Assembly: GCA_002698145.1 (NCBI GenBank)
Contig: NZVG01000052.1
Location: forward strand, 39,115 to 80,292
Direction of reading: 5' to 3'
DNA length: 41,178 nucleotides
DNA from: Methanobacteriota archaeon
Lineage (GTDB): Archaea; Thermoplasmatota; Poseidoniia; Poseidoniales; Poseidoniaceae
Part shown: one piece after another, positions 1-7,956 of the stretch
How the letters are laid out: every line of letters begins with the position of its first letter
Position numbering within the stretch: the first letter of the stretch is position 1
Translations under genes and position numbers: made by a program
Notes under the pieces: model-generated
The model's input: the letters and a program-made list of their open reading frames with translations, nothing else
Database searches by the model: none
Told to the model about the DNA's origin: nothing

Positions 1-599
1 TTCTGAGCATCCGCATCATCGGCAGCATCTTTGAGCGCTGAGAGCAATTCTCCAAGCGTTACTGGGCGGCCTTCGTCCCGACGGACTCGTTCATCGAACA
101 GGTTCTCAAGGACATCGTCTGCATTCCCTTGCAAAACCGTATTGGTAAAATGAAATTCATGATCATCGTATTCTGTTTCCCATCCAAAGTCAAATCCTGT
201 ATCCCAATCATCTTCATTGTCTTGATGCTGAATCCGATCGAAAAGGTGAGCCGCCTGGTGGTTTAGAACCTCCCATGCCATTCGGATTAAACGACCACAG
301 GCAGGTAAATCCAAACTGTGTGCTTGCGACTTGACCCGTTTCATGAATTGCCGCAGAAACGACGTGAGATCAATGTTCCAGGCATCCAATCCCTCACTGT
401 TTACAAGGGAAAGAACAAGGGCAACGCTACGATCAAACGGATCTTCAAGAGTCTGATGTTCTGCTTCTTCAGTCTGAGCAATCATCAGGATTCTGTCAGC
501 ATAGGCATTGATGCCTTCGAGATCATCGTCTCCACTTTGCAACAGTTGATCGATGACATCTTGTCGCAAAAACCACTGATCGAGTCCTTGCTGAATCAT
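1..599 (-). CDS. scpA: Segregation and condensation protein A (kleisin), partial
   Basis: This open frame runs from an ATG at 599 off the left edge, so the C-terminus is missing (about 199 residues visible). ScpA is the kleisin subunit that bridges the two SMC heads in the chromosome condensation complex. The visible part has the family's N-terminal pattern: a Pro-Phe-Asp element near residue 53 followed by a hydrophobic helix and then Leu-Asp-x-Trp-Asn-Ile-Asp-Leu near residue 71, equivalent to the 'PLDLLLxLI ... lDiydI' core. An Asp/Glu-rich stretch follows at about residues 125-150. The start is fixed by a strong Shine-Dalgarno (GAGGTGG) that overlaps the smc stop codon, 10 bases upstream. 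The smc-scpA order is the common prokaryotic arrangement and supports the call. The call rests on pattern and context rather than a database match. Confidence 0.8.
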   Translation of the reverse strand, partial: MIQQGLDQWFLRQDVIDQLLQSGDDDLEGINAYADRILMIAQTEEAEHQTLEDPFDRSVALVLSLVNSEGLDAWNIDLTSFLRQFMKRVKSQAHSLDLPACGRLIRMAWEVLNHQAAHLFDRIQHQDNEDDWDTGFDFGWETEYDDHEFHFTNTVLQGNADDVLENLFDERVRRDEGRPVTLGELLSALKDAADDADAQ

Positions 600-609
600 C
601 TATACCACC

Positions 610-3600
610 TCATTCATCCACTTTTGGCGTCTCTTCTTCCACAACTGCCTCAGAATCCATTTCAGAAAGGGCTTCAACAAGCGCAGAACGCTCGTCAATG
701 TCTTCGTTTGTTTCAGCAGTCCGTTCAGCAAGCGAAGTGATGCTTTCGTCTTCTTGCATGTGCTTCAACAAGCCTCCCAAACTTTGGGGTGGTGGAAGTG
801 CTTCAGGAACAAGAGGCATTTCAGCAAGGGTTTCTTCTTCTTCCTTCGCTCGTTGTGCATTTTTTGCGACTGCAGATTCTGCTTCTTTGAGTGCTTGTTC
901 ACCCAATGCAATGGCTTGTTCTTGGTCGAAATCAATAATCCTGCGGCTGCATCCATCCCCGCCATGCGTAATTCCAATGTGATGATCAGCGAGTTGCAAG
1001 GATACCTTGCGTAATGTGACCATAATGAATTGAGCCGCCTTGCTTCGCTCGCGGCACATCTTTGCAATGCATTCTGCGTTAACGCTATCCAGATTTTGAT
1101 CTACCTCATCAAAGTAGTAAAATGGACTCGGGTCGTAATCTTGAATTGCAAAAATCAATGCCAGTGCGGCGACGGACTGCTCTCCTCCTGAAAGTTGATG
1201 TCGAGTAACATTGGATGACTTGCCCTTAGGCTGTGCCCAAAGTTCAAGCCCACCCTTGAATGGCTCGTCTTTGTTCTCAAGGTACAATTCGCCCCGACCA
1301 CCGTTGCTGAGCGATTTGTAGACCTTTTTGAAATTCTCATTGACCTTTTCCAAAACAGCGATAAGTCGCACCTTTCGTTGTTCCTCAAGACGTTCTGCAA
1401 CATCGATGAGGTGCTTCTTTCGATCTTGAAGTTTCTTGAAATCACCTTCCATTTCTTCAAGTCGTTCCTCGACTGCATCGTACTGTTCAATCGCTCGCAT
1501 ATTCACGGCTCCGAACTCTTCCAGGCGACGCTCGAGACGACGGATTCGGCGATCAATATCAACAACAGAATCGAGAACGGCCCCGTCCTCCGCAGCTTGA
1601 ATTCCGATGGTCTGCATCTCGGTTTCAACGTCGAATAATTCCTTCCGCTTGGTCTGAATAGTTCGCTCGAGTTCAGTGGAAAGCGTGCGATGACTTCGGG
1701 CTTGATTCGATTTCTGTACCAAGTTCGAATTAAGACTCGCACGTTCCTCCACGAGTTCAATCCGCTCATCCTCAAGTCCCTTGTTCTCTTCAAGGAATTG
1801 AGCGCGTTCTGCTTCCTTCTCTGCAAGAATTTCTGCATTTGACTCAAGGCCTTGTTTGAGAGTAGCAAGGTTTTGTGAGCGCTCTGCGACTGCCTGATCG
1901 ATTTGAGAAAGGCGCTCTTTTTCACTAGATACCGTTGAAGTGAGCAAGTTCTTACGTTCTGAAATTGAACGCAGAGACACCTCTGCATTGGAACGTATTC
2001 CTTCCGCCTGCGTTCGCTTTACGGTGCATTCATGCAATCGGTCTTTGAGATGTTGTGGACTTGCATCCTCCAGAGCAGTTTGAGCACGCATACGCAGTTT
2101 CTCTGAATCTGCCACCTTTGATTCAGCCTCGTCGAGTGACTCGAGTTGTGTACTGGCCAATCCCTCCAAGCGACGAAGATCGCCCTTCAACCTCTCAACC
2201 TCACCTATGTTCTTGGAATGTGATTTCTTGAATGTTGCAACTTCTGCACGCAGTGTTTCTCGACGAATTGCTCCATCTTCATTTGCGAGTTCATTGATTT
2301 GTTGGCGCAACGATTGTTGTTCCTTACGTACATCTGCTAAAGCTGCTGAGACCGTGTCGGACATCAAACGGAGACGTTCGAGTTCGGAACTGAGACGTTC
2401 AACTTCCTTTGCTCCAGCGATGCCTCCACCAAAACTAACCGACATGCGTTGTCTTGAACCACCAACCATAGCACCTCCTGCTTCGGTAATATCGCCCCGC
2501 ATTGTTACCAGGCGTACACCGCCCATGTTTTGGCGAGCAATCTCCATGTTTTGGACGATCAGCGTGTTTCGCAAGGCGAACTTGATTGCAGTATCAATTC
2601 GGGGATCGTATTCAAGCAATTCGTAAGCAAATCCGATAACGCCGGGCTTACGAGCAACCATCATAGCCTTACCACCGGCACGGCTTGTCGAGAGTTTGTT
2701 GAGAGGCAGGAATGTTGCTCGCCCGGCTTTGCGTTGGGCAAGCCAGCGTATTGCCTCAGCAGCGACCTCATCCGAGTCAACCACAACCGATGTCATTGCC
2801 CCGCCAAAGGCAGTTGCAAGCGCAGTTTCATGTTCGGATTCTATTGGAGCACATAATTCAGCAATTGTACCGATGATGCCTTTGATTTCACCACGATCTC
2901 GTGCACCAAGAATTGCGGCAGCTCCTCCAGCCATGCCTTTTGAATTTGATTTGTTCTCCAATTCCGCTCGAGCAGAGCGAAGTTGTCGCTCCGTCTCAGT
3001 CATCTTCCGTTCGACTGCGCCTGCCTCCTCGAGAAGGCGGGATTCTGCTCGTTCTGCGTCCAAAACGTCCTTGGTAAGCGAGGAACGATCGACCTTCTTC
3101 CCTCCTGAGAGTTCTTTGAATTCCGCTTCTTTTTCCTCAAGTTCTAATCTTGATTCTTCAGCAGTTTCTTGGGCTTTTGCTAGATTTGCTTCGACAAGTT
3201 CTGCCTGAGCAGCAGTACGATCGACATCGGACTGTGCTGCTGAAACTGTTTGTTTTGCATTCTCAAGGTTGGTAATGGCATCACTCAAAGCTCGATTGAG
3301 TTCTGCGTGATTTTTTCCAGAGCCTTCAAGAAGTTTCCGAACTTTTTCTTCTTCGGATTGTGCTTCACTCAGCATCTGCTGGGCTTCATCCATCTGACGT
3401 TGGCTGGTTTCCGCCTCCTCAAGCAAAGCGCTCAATGCAGCCTCTGCTTCTTGATACCGTTCAAGCACTTGTTCACGTTCTTCAGCATCGTCGACGTTCG
3501 CTTGCAGGGAATCCTCAATTCGGTCTTTGTCGCGGTCTATTTGCACCCGCAAGTCATGGATTGCTTTCGACAATCCATCACCTTCGTCACCGAGCAATGC

Positions 3601-4479
3601 ATCGATTTGCTTTTGAATCTCCCCAATTCTGTCATCCAATTCGACCAATTTCTTACTGCCTAATTTAACCTGTCCTTCAAGCGCTGAGGCCTCTTCGATG
3701 AACCGCAACTGCTCTGCAATTTGGTGCTCCAATTCCATCCCGAGACTTGCATACATTGCTTGGTATCGTTGAGAGCGTGAGGACGTCAATTCGTCTGTGA
3801 TGGACTGTGCTTTAATCGCGACTTTGCGTTCTTGTTCAAGTTCCTTAAGCCGGGTTTGCTGCTCTTCTTGGAGCATGCCAATTCTTTCGATGTATGAATC
3901 GACGCTGTCTTTTTGCTTCTTTGCTTTACGAATCTCATCGTCGTATGAGGTTACACCTGCAACACCATCGAGAACCTTGCGGCGCTCGATTGGCGTCATT
4001 CGTGCAAGCCCTGTAACGTCACCTTGAAGCACAATGTTGTAACCATCAGGGCGGGCATTTGCAGCGTTTAGAAGACGATGGAACGACTTCTGAGAAGAAT
4101 CTTCACCATCAAGCAGGTAGGTCGACACGACATTATCAGAGGCAGTTAGTCGAATTAATCGGGTCATGCGGACCTCGTCGTTTTCGATTGGCAATCGGCG
4201 TCGACCGTTTGACAGCACTGGATTTCCAAAAACCAGTGTTACTGTACAGCCTCTTGCTGGTTTGTAACCCTCAGCCCCGTTGAAAATGAGTTGCTTCGTA
4301 TTTTGTGCACGGATTGTCCTGGTTGATTTTGGTCCGAGAACGAATTGAATCGCGTCACCGCAATTGGACTTCCCTGACCCGTTTGGCCCAGTAATTGCAG
4401 AAAAACCACGATCGAGTGGGATGACGACTTCTCCCCGAAATGATTTGAAGTTCTCCATCTCCAACGCTTTTAGAAACAT
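610..4479 (-). CDS. smc: Chromosome segregation protein SMC
   Basis: SMC ATPase of the condensin-like complex that compacts and segregates the chromosome. The 1289-residue product has the full architecture: an N-terminal head with Walker A GPNGSGKSN at about residues 31-39, a long coiled coil (about 165-500), a hinge at about 530-690 containing Gly-rich turns, a second coiled coil (about 700-1030), and a C-terminal head with the ABC signature LSGGEQ and Walker B FDEVDQNLD. The head normally ends near the segment after 'THGGDG'. Here a further tail of about 104 residues (1186-1289), rich in Glu and Pro, follows and is not part of the usual SMC fold. The start ATG at 4479 leads directly into the conserved 'FLKALEMENFKSF' strand. 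No obvious Shine-Dalgarno precedes it, but an AT-rich box lies 57-62 bases upstream. It is followed by scpA after 10 bases. Confidence 0.97.
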   Translation of the reverse strand: MFLKALEMENFKSFRGEVVIPLDRGFSAITGPNGSGKSNCGDAIQFVLGPKSTRTIRAQNTKQLIFNGAEGYKPARGCTVTLVFGNPVLSNGRRRLPIENDEVRMTRLIRLTASDNVVSTYLLDGEDSSQKSFHRLLNAANARPDGYNIVLQGDVTGLARMTPIERRKVLDGVAGVTSYDDEIRKAKKQKDSVDSYIERIGMLQEEQQTRLKELEQERKVAIKAQSITDELTSSRSQRYQAMYASLGMELEHQIAEQLRFIEEASALEGQVKLGSKKLVELDDRIGEIQKQIDALLGDEGDGLSKAIHDLRVQIDRDKDRIEDSLQANVDDAEEREQVLERYQEAEAALSALLEEAETSQRQMDEAQQMLSEAQSEEEKVRKLLEGSGKNHAELNRALSDAITNLENAKQTVSAAQSDVDRTAAQAELVEANLAKAQETAEESRLELEEKEAEFKELSGGKKVDRSSLTKDVLDAERAESRLLEEAGAVERKMTETERQLRSARAELENKSNSKGMAGGAAAILGARDRGEIKGIIGTIAELCAPIESEHETALATAFGGAMTSVVVDSDEVAAEAIRWLAQRKAGRATFLPLNKLSTSRAGGKAMMVARKPGVIGFAYELLEYDPRIDTAIKFALRNTLIVQNMEIARQNMGGVRLVTMRGDITEAGGAMVGGSRQRMSVSFGGGIAGAKEVERLSSELERLRLMSDTVSAALADVRKEQQSLRQQINELANEDGAIRRETLRAEVATFKKSHSKNIGEVERLKGDLRRLEGLASTQLESLDEAESKVADSEKLRMRAQTALEDASPQHLKDRLHECTVKRTQAEGIRSNAEVSLRSISERKNLLTSTVSSEKERLSQIDQAVAERSQNLATLKQGLESNAEILAEKEAERAQFLEENKGLEDERIELVEERASLNSNLVQKSNQARSHRTLSTELERTIQTKRKELFDVETEMQTIGIQAAEDGAVLDSVVDIDRRIRRLERRLEEFGAVNMRAIEQYDAVEERLEEMEGDFKKLQDRKKHLIDVAERLEEQRKVRLIAVLEKVNENFKKVYKSLSNGGRGELYLENKDEPFKGGLELWAQPKGKSSNVTRHQLSGGEQSVAALALIFAIQDYDPSPFYYFDEVDQNLDSVNAECIAKMCRERSKAAQFIMVTLRKVSLQLADHHIGITHGGDGCSRRIIDFDQEQAIALGEQALKEAESAVAKNAQRAKEEEETLAEMPLVPEALPPPQSLGGLLKHMQEDESITSLAERTAETNEDIDERSALVEALSEMDSEAVVEEETPKVDE

Positions 4480-4503
4480 CCCAATCCCTTAACGGTCGAA
4501 ACT

Positions 4504-4514
4504 GACCTTAGGTC
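4504..4514. promoter_or_regulatory. Perfect 5+1+5 palindrome near the predicted smc transcription start
   Basis: GACCTTAGGTC is a perfect inverted repeat with one central base. It lies 25-35 bases upstream of the smc start codon. The TTTAAA box at 4536-4541 would place the transcription start near 4513, on this palindrome. A repressor site over the start point is a reasonable reading, but a chance palindrome of this length is not rare. Confidence 0.3.
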
Positions 4515-4535
4515 GAACACCGTATGTCGAGGACA

Positions 4536-4541
4536 TTTAAA
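4536..4541 (-). promoter_or_regulatory. Putative TATA box of smc-scpA
   Basis: TTTAAA in the 124-base gap between the upstream membrane-protein gene and smc. It would give a leader of roughly 33 bases. No convincing BRE purine stretch is visible next to it. Confidence 0.35.
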
Positions 4542-4584
4542 CAATCGGTTGATTATGCGTCGGAGCATATCGTTTTTGATGCCC

Positions 4585-4591
4585 AAAAAAA
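4585..4591 (-). terminator. Oligo-T tract after the membrane protein gene
   Basis: Read on the minus strand this is a run of seven T, starting 13 bases after the stop codon at 4604. Archaeal intrinsic termination uses T-runs without requiring a hairpin, so it could end the transcript before smc. No stem is seen. Confidence 0.4.
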
Positions 4592-4603
4592 GTGCCGTTT
4601 TCA

Positions 4604-5362
4604 TCAAACAACGCCTGTCCACCTGCATTCTTTGCAACCGGCTCCTTTGCAGAATGGACATGTTGCCCGAACTTTCGGGGAATTTCGTGTACGGAAAGGA
4701 ACCAAGTGAGCATCACGATCAATAAGACGGCTTCTGCGAGCCACTCCTTTTCTTGAAGCTGACATCGAACGCGCTTTCTCATTGAAGACTTGTTGTACAC
4801 GACGCTCTTTCTCGCGCTCATGCTCAAGTCGCTGGTAATTCTCCTCGAATTCAGATAATTCGTATTTTGGACCACGCATGAGCAAGGCGCCGATGATCGC
4901 AAAGAGAATCTGAACCAACCATGGCGGGAGCGGTATTGGGATGATGTCAGCCATGCTTTCGGAATTTGCTGATGTTGGAAGCCATTCAAATCGGTCCAGG
5001 ATTGCTAGACCAAACAGAACTGCTCCTGAAGTAAACATAACCCGTCGGATACGCTTGGCTAAACGAGGGTCTGAGGGCATACGGAAGCGCCCGGCAGTTA
5101 CGATAAGAATGCCCCAGAACAAAAGGAGAATGTCTGCTGTCCCCCATGTCCCCTTCTCGCCTAAGCAGAATGCGGTACCGGTTTCTCGAATTTCCTTCTC
5201 CATCTCGGGTATCGTACACCCTGGATCCGCTAATCGCAGTACATCGAGGCGTGCTGTACCAGCACCCTCGACAACGTTATCCGCAACCATGCCAAAATGA
5301 ACGTTGGCAATAACAAAGAGAATTGTTGCAAGGCCGAGCAAGGCAATGACCTTTCGCAACAT
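4604..5362 (-). CDS. Membrane protein with C-terminal DnaJ-like Cys4 motif
   Basis: Unrecognised protein of about 252 residues. The preferred start is the ATG at 5362; a GTG at 5386 in the same frame would add eight residues. Visible features: an N-terminal hydrophobic helix (about 3-22), a second at about residues 76-90, a third around 107-123, and a fourth around 147-162. These are followed by a charged, probably cytosolic helical segment rich in Glu and Arg. The C-terminus ends in CPFCKGAGCKECRWTG, which resembles one half-site of the DnaJ zinc-binding repeats (CxxCxGxG) and could hold one zinc ion with four Cys. It sits upstream of smc on the same strand but is separated by 124 bases containing a T-run and a possible promoter, so co-transcription is doubtful. 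Function unknown. Confidence 0.75.
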   Translation of the reverse strand: MLRKVIALLGLATILFVIANVHFGMVADNVVEGAGTARLDVLRLADPGCTIPEMEKEIRETGTAFCLGEKGTWGTADILLLFWGILIVTAGRFRMPSDPRLAKRIRRVMFTSGAVLFGLAILDRFEWLPTSANSESMADIIPIPLPPWLVQILFAIIGALLMRGPKYELSEFEENYQRLEHEREKERRVQQVFNEKARSMSASRKGVARRSRLIDRDAHLVPFRTRNSPKVRATCPFCKGAGCKECRWTGVV

Positions 5363-5444
5363 GCTCTCTGCAAGAATCCACAACACATAGCCCTATCGCT
5401 GGACGAACCGATGTCATCAAGAACGAACAACTATTGGCACGACT

Positions 5445-7049
5445 ATGCCTCGTGTCCTCATCATTGGTACAGGCATTGCGGGACTGTTTGCAGCCCTACG
5501 GCTTGCGAACGAGGGTTTTGATGTTGAAATCATCACAAAGCAACGACCGAAGGACTCCTCCACAAATTGGGCCCAAGGAGGTATTGCCGCCATCCTTGAC
5601 AAGACGAATCTTGAGGAAATCGACGGCCACATCAAGGATACACTTGACGCCGGTGACGGTTTGTGTGACGAAACGGTTGTTCGCATGGTTGTAGAAGAGG
5701 CAGGTGAACGTATCCAGGATTTGCTCTCGATTGGCGTTGAGTTTGAAAGAGGTAAAGACGGGCATTTTCAACTCGCAAAAGAAGGCGGACATTCATCGAG
5801 ACGCATCCTTCATGCCAAGGATGCGACCGGGAAAGAAATCGAACGCGCCCTTACTGCTGCTGCTGCTGCGCACGACCGAATCAAGCTCCGCCCTAATACA
5901 CTGGCGATTGATCTCATCCAAAGAGAGCACAGGATGCCTGAGAAGGGCGTATGCGGGGTTTGGGCACTAGACCAAGAAACCAACGAAGTTCTGACCATAC
6001 AAGGCGATGCAGTTGTTCTTGCTACTGGTGGCGCAGGGCAGTTGTGGGAAAAGACAACAAATCCGTCTGTATCAACAGGCGACGGGATTGCAATGGCCTA
6101 TAGAACGGGTGCCTCGATAACAAATATGGCATTTGTTCAATTTCATCCGACAGCCCTTGTTGTCGAGGGAGGACGTCCTTTTTTGATTACAGAAGCATTG
6201 CGAGGAGAGGGGGCGGTACTACTCGATCACGAGGGATACCGTGAGTGGAAAGCTAGCGGAAAAGATGACCCTCGTTCATTTTCTTTTACCCTTCAAGCAT
6301 CTCCCCTCGGCTCAATGGCAACGCGTGACGTCGTTGCACGCGCCATCGATCAGCGTTGTGCGGAATCAGGGGCATCGCACGTTTATCTTGTAACTGAGCA
6401 CCTGGACAAACAACATTTGGAGGAACGATTTCCAATGATTTCCAACCGACTGCAAAGAGATGGAATCGAACTTGGAATCGATCCACTGCCAGTCGCTCCT
6501 GCAGCGCATTACATCGTTGGAGGCATTGAAGTTGATGCTGTTGGTTCAGCAATTTTGAATGGAACTGAGAACCCCATCCCAGGCCTGTTCGCAATAGGCG
6601 AGGTGGCTTGCACTGGAATGCACGGAGCGAATCGGTTGGCATCGAACAGTCTGCTCGAGGCAGTCGTCTTTGCACATCGTTGCTCATCCCATCTTATCGA
6701 GGAAGGGATACCCTCAATCGATGTTTCACCGCCAAATTGGCGCTCAGAGGGATTGTATAAACTCAGAGAGCATGGTCCTGTAGCACATGATCGTACCGCG
6801 TTGAATCAAACAATGCGTTACGAGGTTGGTGTGTCCAGACGCTTCTCTCGATTAGAGCGTGCCATCAGGCGACTTCGCTTGTTGGAAAAAGAAATTGACG
6901 CCATTTGGAAATCAAGCCTTCCATCACGCGAAATTGTGGAATTACGAAACATGATTCTTGTTGGAATTCTTGTCGCTGAGGACGCGATTATGCGGCAGGA
7001 AAACAGAGGACTGCACTTTAATAAAGATCTCATCGAAGATCTTGAATGA
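5445..7049 (+). CDS. nadB: L-aspartate oxidase
   Basis: FAD enzyme that oxidises L-aspartate to iminoaspartate, the first step of de novo NAD synthesis. The 534-residue length is normal. The dinucleotide-binding motif GTGIAGLFAA lies at residues 8-17 and the family hallmark SSTNWAQGGIAA at 38-49. The substrate-side motif HPTAL is at 234-238, and the conserved Arg in ATRDVVARA is near 294. The HGANRLASNSLLEA block expected for FAD binding is near 390. These features separate NadB from the related succinate dehydrogenase and fumarate reductase flavoproteins. The start ATG sits at the first strand of the Rossmann fold. NadA and NadC are not in the window. The 3' end overlaps the convergent ketopantoate reductase gene by 20 bases. 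Confidence 0.95.
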   Translation: MPRVLIIGTGIAGLFAALRLANEGFDVEIITKQRPKDSSTNWAQGGIAAILDKTNLEEIDGHIKDTLDAGDGLCDETVVRMVVEEAGERIQDLLSIGVEFERGKDGHFQLAKEGGHSSRRILHAKDATGKEIERALTAAAAAHDRIKLRPNTLAIDLIQREHRMPEKGVCGVWALDQETNEVLTIQGDAVVLATGGAGQLWEKTTNPSVSTGDGIAMAYRTGASITNMAFVQFHPTALVVEGGRPFLITEALRGEGAVLLDHEGYREWKASGKDDPRSFSFTLQASPLGSMATRDVVARAIDQRCAESGASHVYLVTEHLDKQHLEERFPMISNRLQRDGIELGIDPLPVAPAAHYIVGGIEVDAVGSAILNGTENPIPGLFAIGEVACTGMHGANRLASNSLLEAVVFAHRCSSHLIEEGIPSIDVSPPNWRSEGLYKLREHGPVAHDRTALNQTMRYEVGVSRRFSRLERAIRRLRLLEKEIDAIWKSSLPSREIVELRNMILVGILVAEDAIMRQENRGLHFNKDLIEDLE

Positions 7050-7956
7050 CAGACGAGAGCAATTGGTTGAGAGGTGTTGCAAGACCCAAAATCTCTCCAC
7101 GTCGGCAAATTTCAAGATTTAGAGAATTAATCTCAGTTTCTCGTCCAGCTCGTATGTCTTGCAGCATTGAACAGTAGTTGTTGCTTGTCTTCACAAGCAC
7201 GTCACGTAACCGGTCAACGAGTTCTGCGTCTTCTTGAAGTGGAACTCCTTCAGCACGAGCAATTCGGGCCCCTTCAAGCATTACCGAAACGGAGGATTCA
7301 AACAAATGGGGTTCGAGGAGAGAGCCGTTTTCTTTTCCCAGCAGCCCAGCAATTGGATTAATGGCGATGTTCAACAGCATCTTATTCCAAAGCATGACTC
7401 GTCCATTCTGCTGCCATTGGGGATTCAATCCACCATCCGAGAGCAGTTTCAACAAGGGAGCAACCGATTCATTGTCATGAGGATGCATGAAGGGTCCAAT
7501 GCTCATCTCCCCGCTCCCTGCCCAGTGGACATGGCCAGGTTCGGGCCGGTATGCTCCATGCGTTGTTGTTGACGCGAGAACACGTTGAGGCCCAAATGCA
7601 TGCACCAAGCGTTCCTCATGTCCAAGTCCGTTGGCAAGCGTGCAGACGAGACCATCTTGGCGCAGGAGGTGTTTTGCAACCTCGAGATGTCGGTCAAATG
7701 CTGAGGATTTGCCAGTCATCAAGACAACATCGCAGGATGAACGTACTGAATCGGGGATGGGTTGCTCCTCAAGAAGCACCTCCCATCGGTCTGAGGATAT
7801 CGTCCGTTTATCGACCCCATCAACGTTGAGGCCTGCAACGGTTAGGTGTGCAGCATGAGGACCGCGACTATGCAACAAAAGATCGCAAGAGGTCTGAGAC
7901 AAACATCCAGCAATGAGGGAACCGATTGAGCCAGCCCCTACAATGCCAACTCTCAA
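7030..7956 (-). CDS. panE: 2-dehydropantoate 2-reductase (ketopantoate reductase)
   Basis: NADPH-dependent reduction of ketopantoate to pantoate for coenzyme A synthesis. The 308-residue protein has the N-terminal GAGSIG nucleotide motif (residues 7-12), the conserved Asn in LANGLG (N109), and the catalytic Lys region NKMLLNIAINP (K192, N196). A C-terminal helical domain follows. The start is a TTG (7956-7954), chosen because it lies immediately before the first Rossmann strand. It overlaps the stop of the upstream gene by four bases (TTGA), so translation is probably coupled. The ApbA/PanE family also contains paralogues of unknown substrate, so the exact substrate is inferred. Confidence 0.88.
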   Translation of the reverse strand: MRVGIVGAGSIGSLIAGCLSQTSCDLLLHSRGPHAAHLTVAGLNVDGVDKRTISSDRWEVLLEEQPIPDSVRSSCDVVLMTGKSSAFDRHLEVAKHLLRQDGLVCTLANGLGHEERLVHAFGPQRVLASTTTHGAYRPEPGHVHWAGSGEMSIGPFMHPHDNESVAPLLKLLSDGGLNPQWQQNGRVMLWNKMLLNIAINPIAGLLGKENGSLLEPHLFESSVSVMLEGARIARAEGVPLQEDAELVDRLRDVLVKTSNNYCSMLQDIRAGRETEINSLNLEICRRGEILGLATPLNQLLSSVIQDLR

